7,408 nt of DNA from Paracoccaceae bacterium (GTDB lineage Bacteria; Pseudomonadota; Alphaproteobacteria; Rhodobacterales; Rhodobacteraceae). Shown in pieces: positions 1 to 5,470 of this stretch. The position numbers and the translations under genes are program-made. The DNA is taken from assembly GCA_902525995.1 (NCBI GenBank), contig CABZJG010000090.1:1-7408 (forward strand). Reading direction: 5' to 3'. The notes beneath the pieces were generated by a model, which saw nothing but the letters and a program-made list of their open reading frames with translations, was not told where the DNA came from and searched no databases. Position 1 is the stretch's first letter, and each line of letters starts with the position of its first letter.

Positions 1-1
1 T

Positions 2-769
2 GCAATGCAGGACGCCCATCGGCGCTGGTTTGAAAAAGACCTGCCAGCGGATGTGCGCTATGCCAATGTCTCGGACGACTGGCACGGTATTGCGCTCAGC
101 GGGCCGCAATCACGCGCCCTGCTTGCGCGCATCACCCGCGCGGATGTCTCGGCCGAAGGCTTTAAGTTTCGCGACCTGCGCGAGGGGTTCGTTGGCGGCG
201 TGCCGGCGCTTGTCAACCGCATCAGCTTTAGCGGCGAGTTGGGCTATGAAATTTATTGCAAGCCGCAATATCTGCTGCGTTTGGCCGAAGCCATCGAAGA
301 GGCCGGCGCAGATCTGGGTTATCGCTGGTACGGGGCGCGGGCCTTGATGTCGCTGCGGCTTGAAAAAAGCTGGGGCGCATGGGCGCTGGATTATCGCCCC
401 GATTTCAATGCGGTTGAAAGCGGACTGGACGGTTTTATCAACTGGCGCAAAGAGTTTGTTGGCAAAGCCGCCACTGAAGCGGTGCGCTCGGCGGGCGCTG
501 CACGTAAATTGGTGACGCTGGTGGTGGATGTGGACGGCATTGATGTCAGCAATGATGAGGCCATTTTGCACGGCGGCAAGGCCGTTGGCTATGTCAGCTC
601 TGGCGGCTATGCGCATCATGTCGGCAAATCCATGGCCATGGGCTATATAGACGCTGATCATGCAGCAGCCGGCAACACGTTACAGGTGGAAATTCTGGGC
701 CAGTTTTATGATGCCGAAGTGCTGGGCGCGCCGCTATACGATGCCAACGGGGCCAAGATGCGCGCCTGA
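2..769 (+). CDS. GcvT-type FAD-dependent dehydrogenase (dimethylglycine/sarcosine dehydrogenase-like), C-terminal part
   Basis: Partial gene: the frame is open to the left edge, so the ATG at 5 is most likely internal. About 255 residues are visible of a family usually near 800, in which an N-terminal FAD-binding amine dehydrogenase half is fused to a GcvT half. Only the GcvT half is seen. Family-like stretches are ALSGPQSRALL, SFSGELGYEIY, ARALMSLRLEKSWGAW, then ESGLDGFINW, and a GcvT C-terminal barrel with GYVSSGGYAHHVGKSMAMGY and a final APLYDANGAKMRA. Relatives oxidatively demethylate methylated glycines (dimethylglycine, sarcosine) and pass the one-carbon unit to tetrahydrofolate bound by this half. 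The exact substrate cannot be read from this fragment. A lone aminomethyltransferase is the alternative, but the open 5' end and the run-in before the first ATG resemble the fused enzyme. The stop TGA lies in the loop of a hairpin at 758-778. Confidence 0.85.
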   Translation, partial: AMQDAHRRWFEKDLPADVRYANVSDDWHGIALSGPQSRALLARITRADVSAEGFKFRDLREGFVGGVPALVNRISFSGELGYEIYCKPQYLLRLAEAIEEAGADLGYRWYGARALMSLRLEKSWGAWALDYRPDFNAVESGLDGFINWRKEFVGKAATEAVRSAGAARKLVTLVVDVDGIDVSNDEAILHGGKAVGYVSSGGYAHHVGKSMAMGYIDADHAAAGNTLQVEILGQFYDAEVLGAPLYDANGAKMRA

Positions 770-778
770 TGCGCGCAT
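758..778 (+). terminator. GC-rich hairpin spanning the stop codon of the GcvT-type gene
   Basis: Perfect 8-bp inverted repeat (ATGCGCGC, 5-base loop, GCGCGCAT). The loop at 766-770 holds the TGA stop. No T-run follows, so this is not a classic intrinsic terminator. It could be a transcript-end or 3' stabilising structure, and being symmetrical it would form on both strands between the convergent genes. Confidence 0.35.
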
Positions 779-807
779 ATATTCGCTGTCAGCGGGCGCT
801 TTGTGGG

Positions 808-830
808 ACTTGCAGCCGCAAGTTTACTTC
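808..830 (+). terminator. Weak hairpin plus short T-rich tail between convergent genes
   Basis: ACTTGC, 4-base loop, GCAAGT forms a 6-bp stem at 808-823, followed on the + strand by TTACTTC. It lies directly after the GcvT-type gene and directly beyond the stop (824-826) of the opposing small gene. The tail is poor, so a role as a weak terminator for the + strand gene is only an inference. Confidence 0.3.
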
Positions 831-1006
831 TGGATTGCCGCCAAAATCAACAAAATCAAAAAGGCGGAAAAAACCCAGTTTCCGTTGCTGGACTGGACTG
901 TTTCCTGCGCAATCACAGTGGGTTCCATTTTAGGTTCCGCAGTGCCGCCGGCAAATCCGGTATGGGCGACGGTAGCAAAGGCCAGAGCAAGAGCGATTTT
1001 TTTCAT
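824..1006 (-). CDS. Small exported protein with one C-terminal membrane helix
   Basis: Sixty residues. The N-terminus is a clear Sec-type signal (MKKIALALAFATVAHTGFA) with likely cleavage after Ala19. A short acidic/proline-containing linker follows (AEPKMEPTVIAQE), then one hydrophobic helix at about residues 44-58 (WVFSAFLILLILAAI) before a Gln-Lys end. The start is supported by GAGGA at 1011-1015, four bases before the ATG. The layout (signal, GG, short Pro/Glu linker, terminal helix) matches small uncharacterised proteins common in Rhodobacteraceae; this is recalled resemblance, not a search result. The product is probably an inner-membrane peptide with a short periplasmic part. No function can be assigned. 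It is transcribed in the same direction as the L,D-transpeptidase upstream, 131 bases away, but nothing shows that they share a transcript. Confidence 0.75.
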   Translation of the reverse strand: MKKIALALAFATVAHTGFAGGTAEPKMEPTVIAQETVQSSNGNWVFSAFLILLILAAIQK

Positions 1007-1137
1007 GGGGTCCTCAAAACTATCAAAAGAGCTGCTAGGGCGCAGTGGTCGTCTTCACCGACTCACCACAGTTGCCCAGAGTGTAAAACAACAGATAAAA
1101 TGCTGAAAACAGCTATCACAATTAGTTGCCTATGATG

Positions 1138-1725
1138 TCAAATTAGCAACACCTGAGTGCCCACTTTGGTCATGCCGAAAAGCTCGGCGATATGTTCGTT
1201 ATAAAGCCCGATACACCCGTTTGAGGAACGCCGCCCGATTTTGCGGGTATCATGGGTGCCATGGATGCGGAAATACTGCCAGCTTAGATAAAGCGCGTGC
1301 GAGCCAAGCGGATTATCCGGACCCGGTTCGATATAATCGGGCCATTCAGGATTACGCTCAAGCATGGCTGGGGTTGGCCGCCAACTGGGGCCCTCTACAA
1401 GCCGTGTCACCCGCGTGCGTCCACGGCGGGTGAGGTCTTCGCTCAAGGGCACACTGGAGGGATAAAGTTTGTATATGCTCTCATCACTGGACCAGAAATG
1501 CAGCGCACGTGAAGAAATATCCACAAGAATTGCACCGTTTTTCAAATTGTCGAAATAGGGACGCCAATCAAGGGCACGGAAGCTTGAAATATTATGACGC
1601 ACAGTTCTTGAAACTTCGCTTTCAATTTCCGTGGTCGATGCTTCGTTGACATCTTCTTGTGCGTGCAGTGGGCTCGATATCACCGCGGCAGTGGTGGCTA
1701 AAAAGGACCGGCGCGTCAGGCGCAT
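1138..1725 (-). CDS. Tat-exported L,D-transpeptidase (YkuD domain)
   Basis: A 195-residue protein predicted to act on peptidoglycan in the periplasm. YkuD enzymes use a catalytic cysteine to make 3-3 crosslinks or to attach proteins to stem peptides. The N-terminus has a twin-arginine motif (TRRSFLA, residues 4-10) and a short hydrophobic stretch, with probable cleavage after Ala22 (LHA|Q). The catalytic motif is complete: HGTHDT at 155-160, then RRSSNGCIGLYN with Cys171 as nucleophile. Upstream, DWRPYFDNLKNGAILVDISSRALHFW resembles the entry strand of the fold. The ATG at 1725 has GGAG at 1735-1738 nine bases upstream, and a good promoter lies at 1772-1800. It is divergent from the CAP lipoprotein gene. 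The Tat signal implies export of a folded protein, unlike the lipoprotein L,D-transpeptidase nearby. A pure carboxypeptidase role cannot be excluded. Confidence 0.9.
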   Translation of the reverse strand: MRLTRRSFLATTAAVISSPLHAQEDVNEASTTEIESEVSRTVRHNISSFRALDWRPYFDNLKNGAILVDISSRALHFWSSDESIYKLYPSSVPLSEDLTRRGRTRVTRLVEGPSWRPTPAMLERNPEWPDYIEPGPDNPLGSHALYLSWQYFRIHGTHDTRKIGRRSSNGCIGLYNEHIAELFGMTKVGTQVLLI

Positions 1726-1771
1726 AATTCAGTACTCCTAAAAATCATAGAAATCAGTGATTCACCGCTGT

Positions 1772-1800
1772 ATAATATGGCGAGAAAGTCGCAGTCTCAA
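1772..1800 (-). promoter_or_regulatory. Sigma70-type promoter of the Tat-exported L,D-transpeptidase
   Basis: On the minus strand, TTGAGA (1795-1800) is followed by exactly 17 bases and TATTAT (1772-1777). The expected transcript start is near 1765, giving a leader of about 40 bases before the ATG at 1725. The spacer holds a small inverted repeat (GCGA-5-TCGC, 1780-1792), which could be an operator half-site pair or chance. Confidence 0.6.
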
Positions 1801-1801
1801 T

Positions 1802-1845
1802 TCAAACTCGCGTTACCAGAGCAAAAACTGCGATTCTGGGTTTGA
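1802..1845. repeat. Nested inverted repeat in the divergent gap
   Basis: TCAAAC at 1802-1807 pairs with GTTTGA at 1840-1845, and CCAGA at 1816-1820 pairs with TCTGG at 1835-1839. The right-hand arms abut and the left-hand arms are eight bases apart. It lies between the L,D-transpeptidase promoter and the CAP lipoprotein start. It could be a regulator-binding site or RNA leader structure, but the arms are short. Confidence 0.25.
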
Positions 1846-1900
1846 TTGGACACGCCTGCCATTGTAAGCAAAGTCCGAAATTATACTCGGGGTACATAGC

Positions 1901-2440
1901 GTGCGTTATTTCTTTCTGATTTTGGGGAGTGTTTTGGCTTTGACGGCGTGTACGCCAGAGCTGCAGCAATTGGGGGAAGATGGCAAACCATTGCCCAAGC
2001 TTTACGATTTGGCCAATCAGGACAGCGCGACTGTTCAATTCCGCGTGCTGGATGCAATCAATGCGCTGCGCTCATCCGCTGGGCAGTCAAGTGTCAGCTT
2101 GAACGCCAAACTGACGGCGGCGGCGGCCACCCATTCCCGTGATATGTCGCTGCAAAACCGTCCATGGCATTTTGGATCGGACGGATCTTCGCCGCTGGAT
2201 CGGGTGGAACGGGTTGGCTATGAGCAGCAGTTAGTGGGCGAAGCCATCTCGGAAACTTTTGAGACCGAGCTAGAAACCATCGCCGCTTGGATGAAAAAGC
2301 CTAACACGCGAAATGTGCTTTTGGACCCGATGGCCCGCGAAATTGGATTTTCTTGGTATCAGGAATCGACCGGAAAAATCTGGTGGACCTTGGTCACAGG
2401 CGGTCCGGGTCTAAGCCAAGAAGCCGTTATGGTTGAATAA
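1901..2440 (+). CDS. CAP-domain (SCP/PR1, YkwD-like) lipoprotein
   Basis: A 179-residue protein. GTG start at 1901 with a weak GGGG-type ribosome site (1889-1892). The choice is supported by the lipoprotein signal that begins there: MRYFFLILGSVLALTAC, lipobox L-T-A-C with Cys17 as the lipidated residue. After a short linker, a CAP domain runs from about residue 50 to the end. Visible family features are LDAINALRSSAG, AAATHSRDMSLQNRPWHFGSDGSSPLDRV (the helix and histidines that form the CAP cavity), VGEAISET and a C-terminal WWTLVTGG strand. Bacterial CAP proteins are exported and poorly understood; proposed roles include lipid or cell-wall binding and peptidase activity. The usual GEN of the domain is GEA here. 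It sits between two L,D-transpeptidase genes, suggesting an envelope role. Its last 14 bases overlap the end of the opposing L,D-transpeptidase gene. Confidence 0.88.
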   Translation: MRYFFLILGSVLALTACTPELQQLGEDGKPLPKLYDLANQDSATVQFRVLDAINALRSSAGQSSVSLNAKLTAAAATHSRDMSLQNRPWHFGSDGSSPLDRVERVGYEQQLVGEAISETFETELETIAAWMKKPNTRNVLLDPMAREIGFSWYQESTGKIWWTLVTGGPGLSQEAVMVE

Positions 2441-2939
2441 GCACCGGCGTGCCGATACGCACCAAGGCATAGACTTCTTCGATTTGCTCATTTTTGAGGG
2501 AAATGCACCCTTGGGTCCAGTTCCGTTTCCAGAAATGCGGTTTGGTATCTTCGCCGTGAATAAAGATATCCCCGCCCGGATCTACGCCCAATGCTTCGGC
2601 GCGGGCGCGATCAGCGGCATTGGGATAAGAGATCCCTAAAGACAGGTGAAATTTACTCTGCGGGTTCTTGCGATCCACCCGATAGGTTCCTTCGGGCGTT
2701 TTGCCATCGCCTTTGGTGGTTTTGTGCCCCTCGGGCGAAAACCCAAGCCCAATCCGATAGCTGCGCACAACGTTTTTGCCGTTCATAAGATACAGCTTCC
2801 GGGCGGATTTTTGCACCACAACACTTGTGATAGGCAGGTTTACTTCACTTTCGGATTGACTGGACGTCCGGATGTCCCACGGCTGCATGCAGCCGACAAG
2901 GCCAGCAAGCAGAAAGACAAGGCAAATCAGTTTTTTCAA
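2427..2939 (-). CDS. Lipoprotein L,D-transpeptidase (YkuD domain), TTG start
   Basis: I place the start at the TTG at 2939, giving 170 residues that begin MKKLICLVFLLAGLVGC, a compact lipoprotein signal with lipobox L-V-G-C and Cys17 lipidated. The same frame stays open to an ATG at 3143, but those extra 68 codons are low-complexity intergenic-like sequence that would put charged residues before the signal. The YkuD domain includes KGDGKTPEGTYRV (76-88), a family motif, and IHGEDTKPHF followed by WTQGCISLKN, giving His128 and Cys145 of the catalytic set. It is predicted to crosslink or modify peptidoglycan from a membrane anchor. A weak AGG-type ribosome site precedes the TTG. The 3' end overlaps the CAP lipoprotein gene by 14 bases, with no room for a terminator. 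The sequence is only distantly similar to the Tat-exported enzyme, so this is not a recent duplication. Confidence 0.88.
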   Translation of the reverse strand: MKKLICLVFLLAGLVGCMQPWDIRTSSQSESEVNLPITSVVVQKSARKLYLMNGKNVVRSYRIGLGFSPEGHKTTKGDGKTPEGTYRVDRKNPQSKFHLSLGISYPNAADRARAEALGVDPGGDIFIHGEDTKPHFWKRNWTQGCISLKNEQIEEVYALVRIGTPVLIQP

Positions 2940-2972
2940 GGTTTGTAGCCTGCTCGATTTTCCTTCGTATAG

Positions 2973-3001
2973 ATCGAATTTTCTTGAAAAAAAAGTATCA
3001 A
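2973..3001 (-). promoter_or_regulatory. Possible promoter of the lipoprotein L,D-transpeptidase
   Basis: On the minus strand, TTGATA (2996-3001) lies 17 bases before TTCGAT (2973-2978), with a run of eight T inside the spacer. The -35 is good and the -10 matches only three of six. If real, transcription begins near 2966, which fits the TTG start at 2939 and rules out the upstream ATG at 3143. Confidence 0.35.
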
Positions 3002-3093
3002 AGTGAAAATTTTTATATTCGCGCTCGTAATTTTCTGACCGTCGGTTCTGGGTCCAAGTTGCAAGCTTTGTTAGCTGAACGGGTCTTGTGGGC

Positions 3094-3115
3094 GGATTTT
3101 TTTGCTGAAAAATCC
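3094..3115. repeat. AT-rich perfect hairpin in the gap before the glutathione S-transferase gene
   Basis: GGATTTTT (3094-3101) and AAAAATCC (3108-3115) form an 8-bp perfect inverted repeat with a 6-base loop. It lies in the 278-base divergent gap 2940-3217, which is AT-rich and carries A/T runs. It could be an operator or a leader structure for the glutathione S-transferase transcript. I found no convincing sigma70 promoter for that gene. Confidence 0.3.
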
Positions 3116-3217
3116 CCAGCCTTGTGTGTTTGGCTTTTTTCACGCAACGTTAATGCAACTACCACTGGATTTTCGGCGGCGTTTGATTTTTCTATGTGCG
3201 AAAAAATGGAGAGGCGC

Positions 3218-3805
3218 ATGTACACAGTGATTGGGAGTTTGACGACGCGGGCTTTTCGCGTGGTTTGGATGCTTGAAGAGCTCGGAGTTGAGTATACCCA
3301 CCTCAATGTCAAACCGCGCAGCGAAGAGGTTCTGCGCTATAACCCATCGGGCAAAGTGCCGGTGCTTTTGGATGGGGACACGCCGATCGCCGACTCGACG
3401 GCGATCATGACCTATCTGGGCGATAAGCATGGCGGTTTGTGCTATCCTACAGGCACCTTAGAGCGGGCGCAGCAAGACGCTTTTCTGCATCAAATTCTCG
3501 ATGAAATTGATGCGGTGTTATGGACCGCAGCGCGGCATTCTTTTGTGCTGCCCGAAGAGCACCGCGTGCCTGAGATCAAACCAAGCCTGAAATGGGAGTT
3601 TGAGCGCAATCTCAACCGTTTGATGGATCAGATGAAAGGCCCGTTTTTGATGGGCGAGACCTTTACCGTGCCTGATATCATTCTGGCCAATTGTGCAAAC
3701 TGGGCTCAAGGTGCCCGCTTTCCAAGCGATCATGAGAAATTTAAAGCCTATGTGGCCGAGGTGCGTGCACGGCCGGCCTTTCAGCGGGTTTTAGCGCTGT
3801 CTTAA
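3218..3805 (+). CDS. Glutathione S-transferase family protein
   Basis: A 195-residue cytosolic GST. The start at 3218 is preceded by GGAGAGG (3208-3214) and begins the thioredoxin fold directly (MYTVIGSLTTRAFRVVWMLEELG). The frame is open further upstream to 2984, but that stretch is not GST-like. The N-terminal domain covers about residues 1-75: a probable Ser/Thr activator in SLTTR (7-11), the cis-proline of KVPVL (Pro48) and the glutathione-binding DSTAI (59-63, the Glu/Asp-Ser pair). The C-terminal helical domain (about 85-195) includes GPFLMGETFTVPDIILANC, where TVPD is the usual N-cap motif, and ends in RARPAFQRVLALS. Family members conjugate or reduce with glutathione, but the substrate cannot be read. 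It runs into the opposing flavoprotein gene, and both stop codons share TTAA at 3802-3805. Confidence 0.9.
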   Translation: MYTVIGSLTTRAFRVVWMLEELGVEYTHLNVKPRSEEVLRYNPSGKVPVLLDGDTPIADSTAIMTYLGDKHGGLCYPTGTLERAQQDAFLHQILDEIDAVLWTAARHSFVLPEEHRVPEIKPSLKWEFERNLNRLMDQMKGPFLMGETFTVPDIILANCANWAQGARFPSDHEKFKAYVAEVRARPAFQRVLALS

Positions 3806-4986
3806 TGGCGCTGCGCATACTGGGCGGCCTGCGCGCCGGCCCAAGCGCCGGTGGCCATTGACGCGGTGATTAGATATCCGCCTGTCGGGGCTTCCCAATC
3901 CAGCATTTCACCGGCGCAAAACACCCCCGGGCAAGCGTTTAGCATCAAGTCAGGGCTTAGCGCCTGCCATCTGACGCCCCCCGCGGTTGAGATCGCGCCA
4001 TCCATCGGGGCCAGCCCTTGGTGGCGCAGCGGCAAGGCCTTGATCACGGCGGCAAGCGCTTTGGGGCTTTGCGGCAGCTGGGCGCAGAGCTCATGCAGCA
4101 GAGCACGCTTGGGCGGGCCAAGCTTTAAGCGTTTGCGCAGAAAATTACTTAAACTGGCCTTGCCGCGCGGCTGGCTGAGGGCCTGCGCCACCTTTTCAAG
4201 GCTCCAGTCCGGCAGCAGGTCGATTTTGATCTTAGCGCCGCTTCGCACATCGCGGCTTAGGCTGTAAATCCCGCTGCCTTCCAGCCCTGCGCGGCTGATA
4301 ATCGCTTCGCCGCGCACTGCGCCCTTCGGGGTTAAAAACGCTATGGATTTTAACGCCTCGCCAAAATGTGGCTGCATATGCGCGGACCAATCTATGTTTA
4401 GGGCGGCATTGGCGGGCAAAAACGGCGCTAAAGACACGCCTTTTTGCGACAATATGCTGGTCCATGCCCCGTCTGATCCCAGCCGCGCCCAACTGGCGCC
4501 GCCCAATGCTAAAATGCAAACATCAGCGGGTTGCACCACGCGGCCTTCGGGCGTGTCGAACCCATAGCCGTCCTCTTGCCAGCCCACCCAGCGCCAGCGG
4601 GTTTTGAATTCTGCCCCACCTTGCGCCAACCGGCCCAGCCAGGCGCGCAGCAAGGGCGAGGCTTTCATCGCCTTGGGAAAGACACGCCCTGAGGATCCGG
4701 TAAACACCTCGGCCCCCAGCGCATCGGCCCATGCCATCATCTGCTGCGGGCCAAACTGCTTTAGCATCGGCACCAGCAGTGGCGCGGCCTCGTAGAACTG
4801 CGCGCCGAAATCATCACTTGGCTCATCTTTGGTAAGGTTCAAACCGAATTTTCCCGCCATCAGGAACTTGCGGCCAAAAGAGGGCTTTGCTTCGGCGATG
4901 GTCACGCCAAGCCCTGCGGCGAGCAGCTGCTCGGCGGCCATCAGCCCTGCTGGGCCGCCGCCGATCACAAGCGCCTGTTTGACCAT
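3802..4986 (-). CDS. TIGR03862/HI0933-like flavoprotein (NAD(P)/FAD-dependent oxidoreductase)
   Basis: A 394-residue FAD protein. I prefer the ATG at 4986: AAGGGG lies upstream and residues 3-15 then form the dinucleotide fold directly (KQALVIGGGPAGL). A GTG at 5046 would add 20 residues but has no ribosome site. Motifs in order are GGGPAG (9-14), GRKFLMAGKFGLNLTK (38-53, the family signature in the GKxGLNLT form rather than the GNGRCNLTN of HI0933), TGSSGRVFPK (96-105), ALGGAS (160-165) and the C-terminal FAD motif CAGEMLDWEAPTGGYLITA (357-375). The family has a Rossmann half and an inserted middle domain (about 190-330). Its reaction is not established to my knowledge, although a 2-electron oxidoreductase role is likely. 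It is convergent with the GST gene by a 4-base overlap and divergent from the HNH gene. Confidence 0.88.
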   Translation of the reverse strand: MVKQALVIGGGPAGLMAAEQLLAAGLGVTIAEAKPSFGRKFLMAGKFGLNLTKDEPSDDFGAQFYEAAPLLVPMLKQFGPQQMMAWADALGAEVFTGSSGRVFPKAMKASPLLRAWLGRLAQGGAEFKTRWRWVGWQEDGYGFDTPEGRVVQPADVCILALGGASWARLGSDGAWTSILSQKGVSLAPFLPANAALNIDWSAHMQPHFGEALKSIAFLTPKGAVRGEAIISRAGLEGSGIYSLSRDVRSGAKIKIDLLPDWSLEKVAQALSQPRGKASLSNFLRKRLKLGPPKRALLHELCAQLPQSPKALAAVIKALPLRHQGLAPMDGAISTAGGVRWQALSPDLMLNACPGVFCAGEMLDWEAPTGGYLITASMATGAWAGAQAAQYAQRH

Positions 4987-5088
4987 CTGCTTTAACCCCT
5001 TTGGTTGCCCCCACACGCGCAATGGCGCGGACCCAATGGGCCACACCTATAGCGCCGCGAGCTTAAAGGAAAGTGGCTGAGCCTTGGC

Positions 5089-5094
5089 ATTATA
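5089..5094 (-). promoter_or_regulatory. Possible -10 element for the flavoprotein gene
   Basis: A perfect TATAAT on the minus strand, about 100 bases upstream of the ATG at 4986. The hexamer 16-18 bases further upstream is T-rich (TTTCTT-like) and a poor -35, so this is a plausible but unproven promoter with a leader near 95 bases. Confidence 0.35.
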
Positions 5095-5160
5095 GTTTTG
5101 ACTGCGGGATAAGAAAAATTTCTTGAGACTATCGCAAACCACCCCATTGTTATGATTATG

Positions 5161-5181
5161 AATAAAACCATAGCTTTTATT
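5161..5181. repeat. 7-bp inverted repeat just before the HNH gene
   Basis: AATAAAA (5161-5167), 7-base spacer, TTTTATT (5175-5181), ending five bases before the ATG at 5187. The HNH gene lacks a recognisable Shine-Dalgarno sequence, and this repeat occupies the place where one would be expected. It could be an operator or an RNA hairpin affecting initiation. Confidence 0.35.
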
Positions 5182-5186
5182 GTGCG

Positions 5187-5465
5187 ATGAGCGATCCGAT
5201 CTGTCCTTTGTGTTTGCGGGCCATCCCCGCCGATGTGCCGCAAAGCCTGCATCATTTGATCCCCAAGTCCAAAGGCGGGCGCAAAGGGCCGACGGTGCTG
5301 TTGCATCATCAATGTCACAAGGAAATCCACGCCAGCATGAGCGATGTGGAACTGGCACGCAGCTATAGCAGTATCGAGGCCCTGCGCACCCATCCAAGGC
5401 TGGCAAAATATATCCGCTGGGTGGCCAAGCGGCCGCCTGAATTTTTGTCGCGCACGCGCAAATGA
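5187..5465 (+). CDS. Small HNH-type (zinc-ribbon) endonuclease-like protein
   Basis: A 92-residue protein. CPLC (6-9) supplies two zinc ligands, HHLIPKSKGG (22-31) is the first HNH strand with the catalytic-type histidine, and LLHHQCHKEIHA (38-49) is the final helix segment. Compared with the common LCxxCHxxIH ending, the first cysteine is His40, so the zinc set would be C6, C9, H40, C43. The central Asn of classical HNH is not obvious and may be Thr36. The C-terminal tail (ARSYSSIEALRTHPRLAKYIRWVAKRPPEF) is not a known DNA-binding domain to me. Such stand-alone HNH proteins occur on alphaproteobacterial chromosomes without a mobile element, and their role is unknown; nicking or DNA-processing activity is inferred from the fold only. 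No Shine-Dalgarno is visible before the ATG. It stops five bases from the end of the opposing crotonase-like gene. Confidence 0.8.
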   Translation: MSDPICPLCLRAIPADVPQSLHHLIPKSKGGRKGPTVLLHHQCHKEIHASMSDVELARSYSSIEALRTHPRLAKYIRWVAKRPPEFLSRTRK

Positions 5466-5470
5466 TCCGC

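Noticed and set aside
110..661. 183-codon open frame on the minus strand inside the GcvT-type gene
   Set aside because: It lies wholly within a gene with clear family motifs and its own translation shows no domain pattern; typical shadow frame in GC-rich DNA.
1102..1113. GCTG-4-CAGC hairpin downstream of the Tat-exported L,D-transpeptidase
   Set aside because: A four-base stem with a poor T-tail is too weak to call a terminator.
660..1135. Two + strand open frames of 110-148 codons across the GcvT gene end and the small gene
   Set aside because: They overlap the well-supported 60-residue signal-peptide protein on the other strand and show no motif or ribosome site.
3117..3140. AGCC/GGCT followed by six T, resembling an intrinsic terminator
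   Set aside because: The stem is only four base pairs with a ten-base loop and no + strand gene lies upstream to be terminated.
2940..3143. 68-codon upstream extension of the lipoprotein L,D-transpeptidase
   Set aside because: It would bury the lipoprotein signal internally. The region is AT-rich, contains a plausible promoter, and the extra residues look like noncoding sequence.
2984..3217. 78-codon upstream extension of the GST
   Set aside because: The GST fold starts exactly at the ATG at 3218 with a strong ribosome site; the extension is low-GC intergenic sequence with hairpins.
4987..5046. 20-residue N-terminal extension of the flavoprotein from a GTG
   Set aside because: No ribosome site, and the dinucleotide-binding fold starts at the internal ATG at 4986 as expected for the family.
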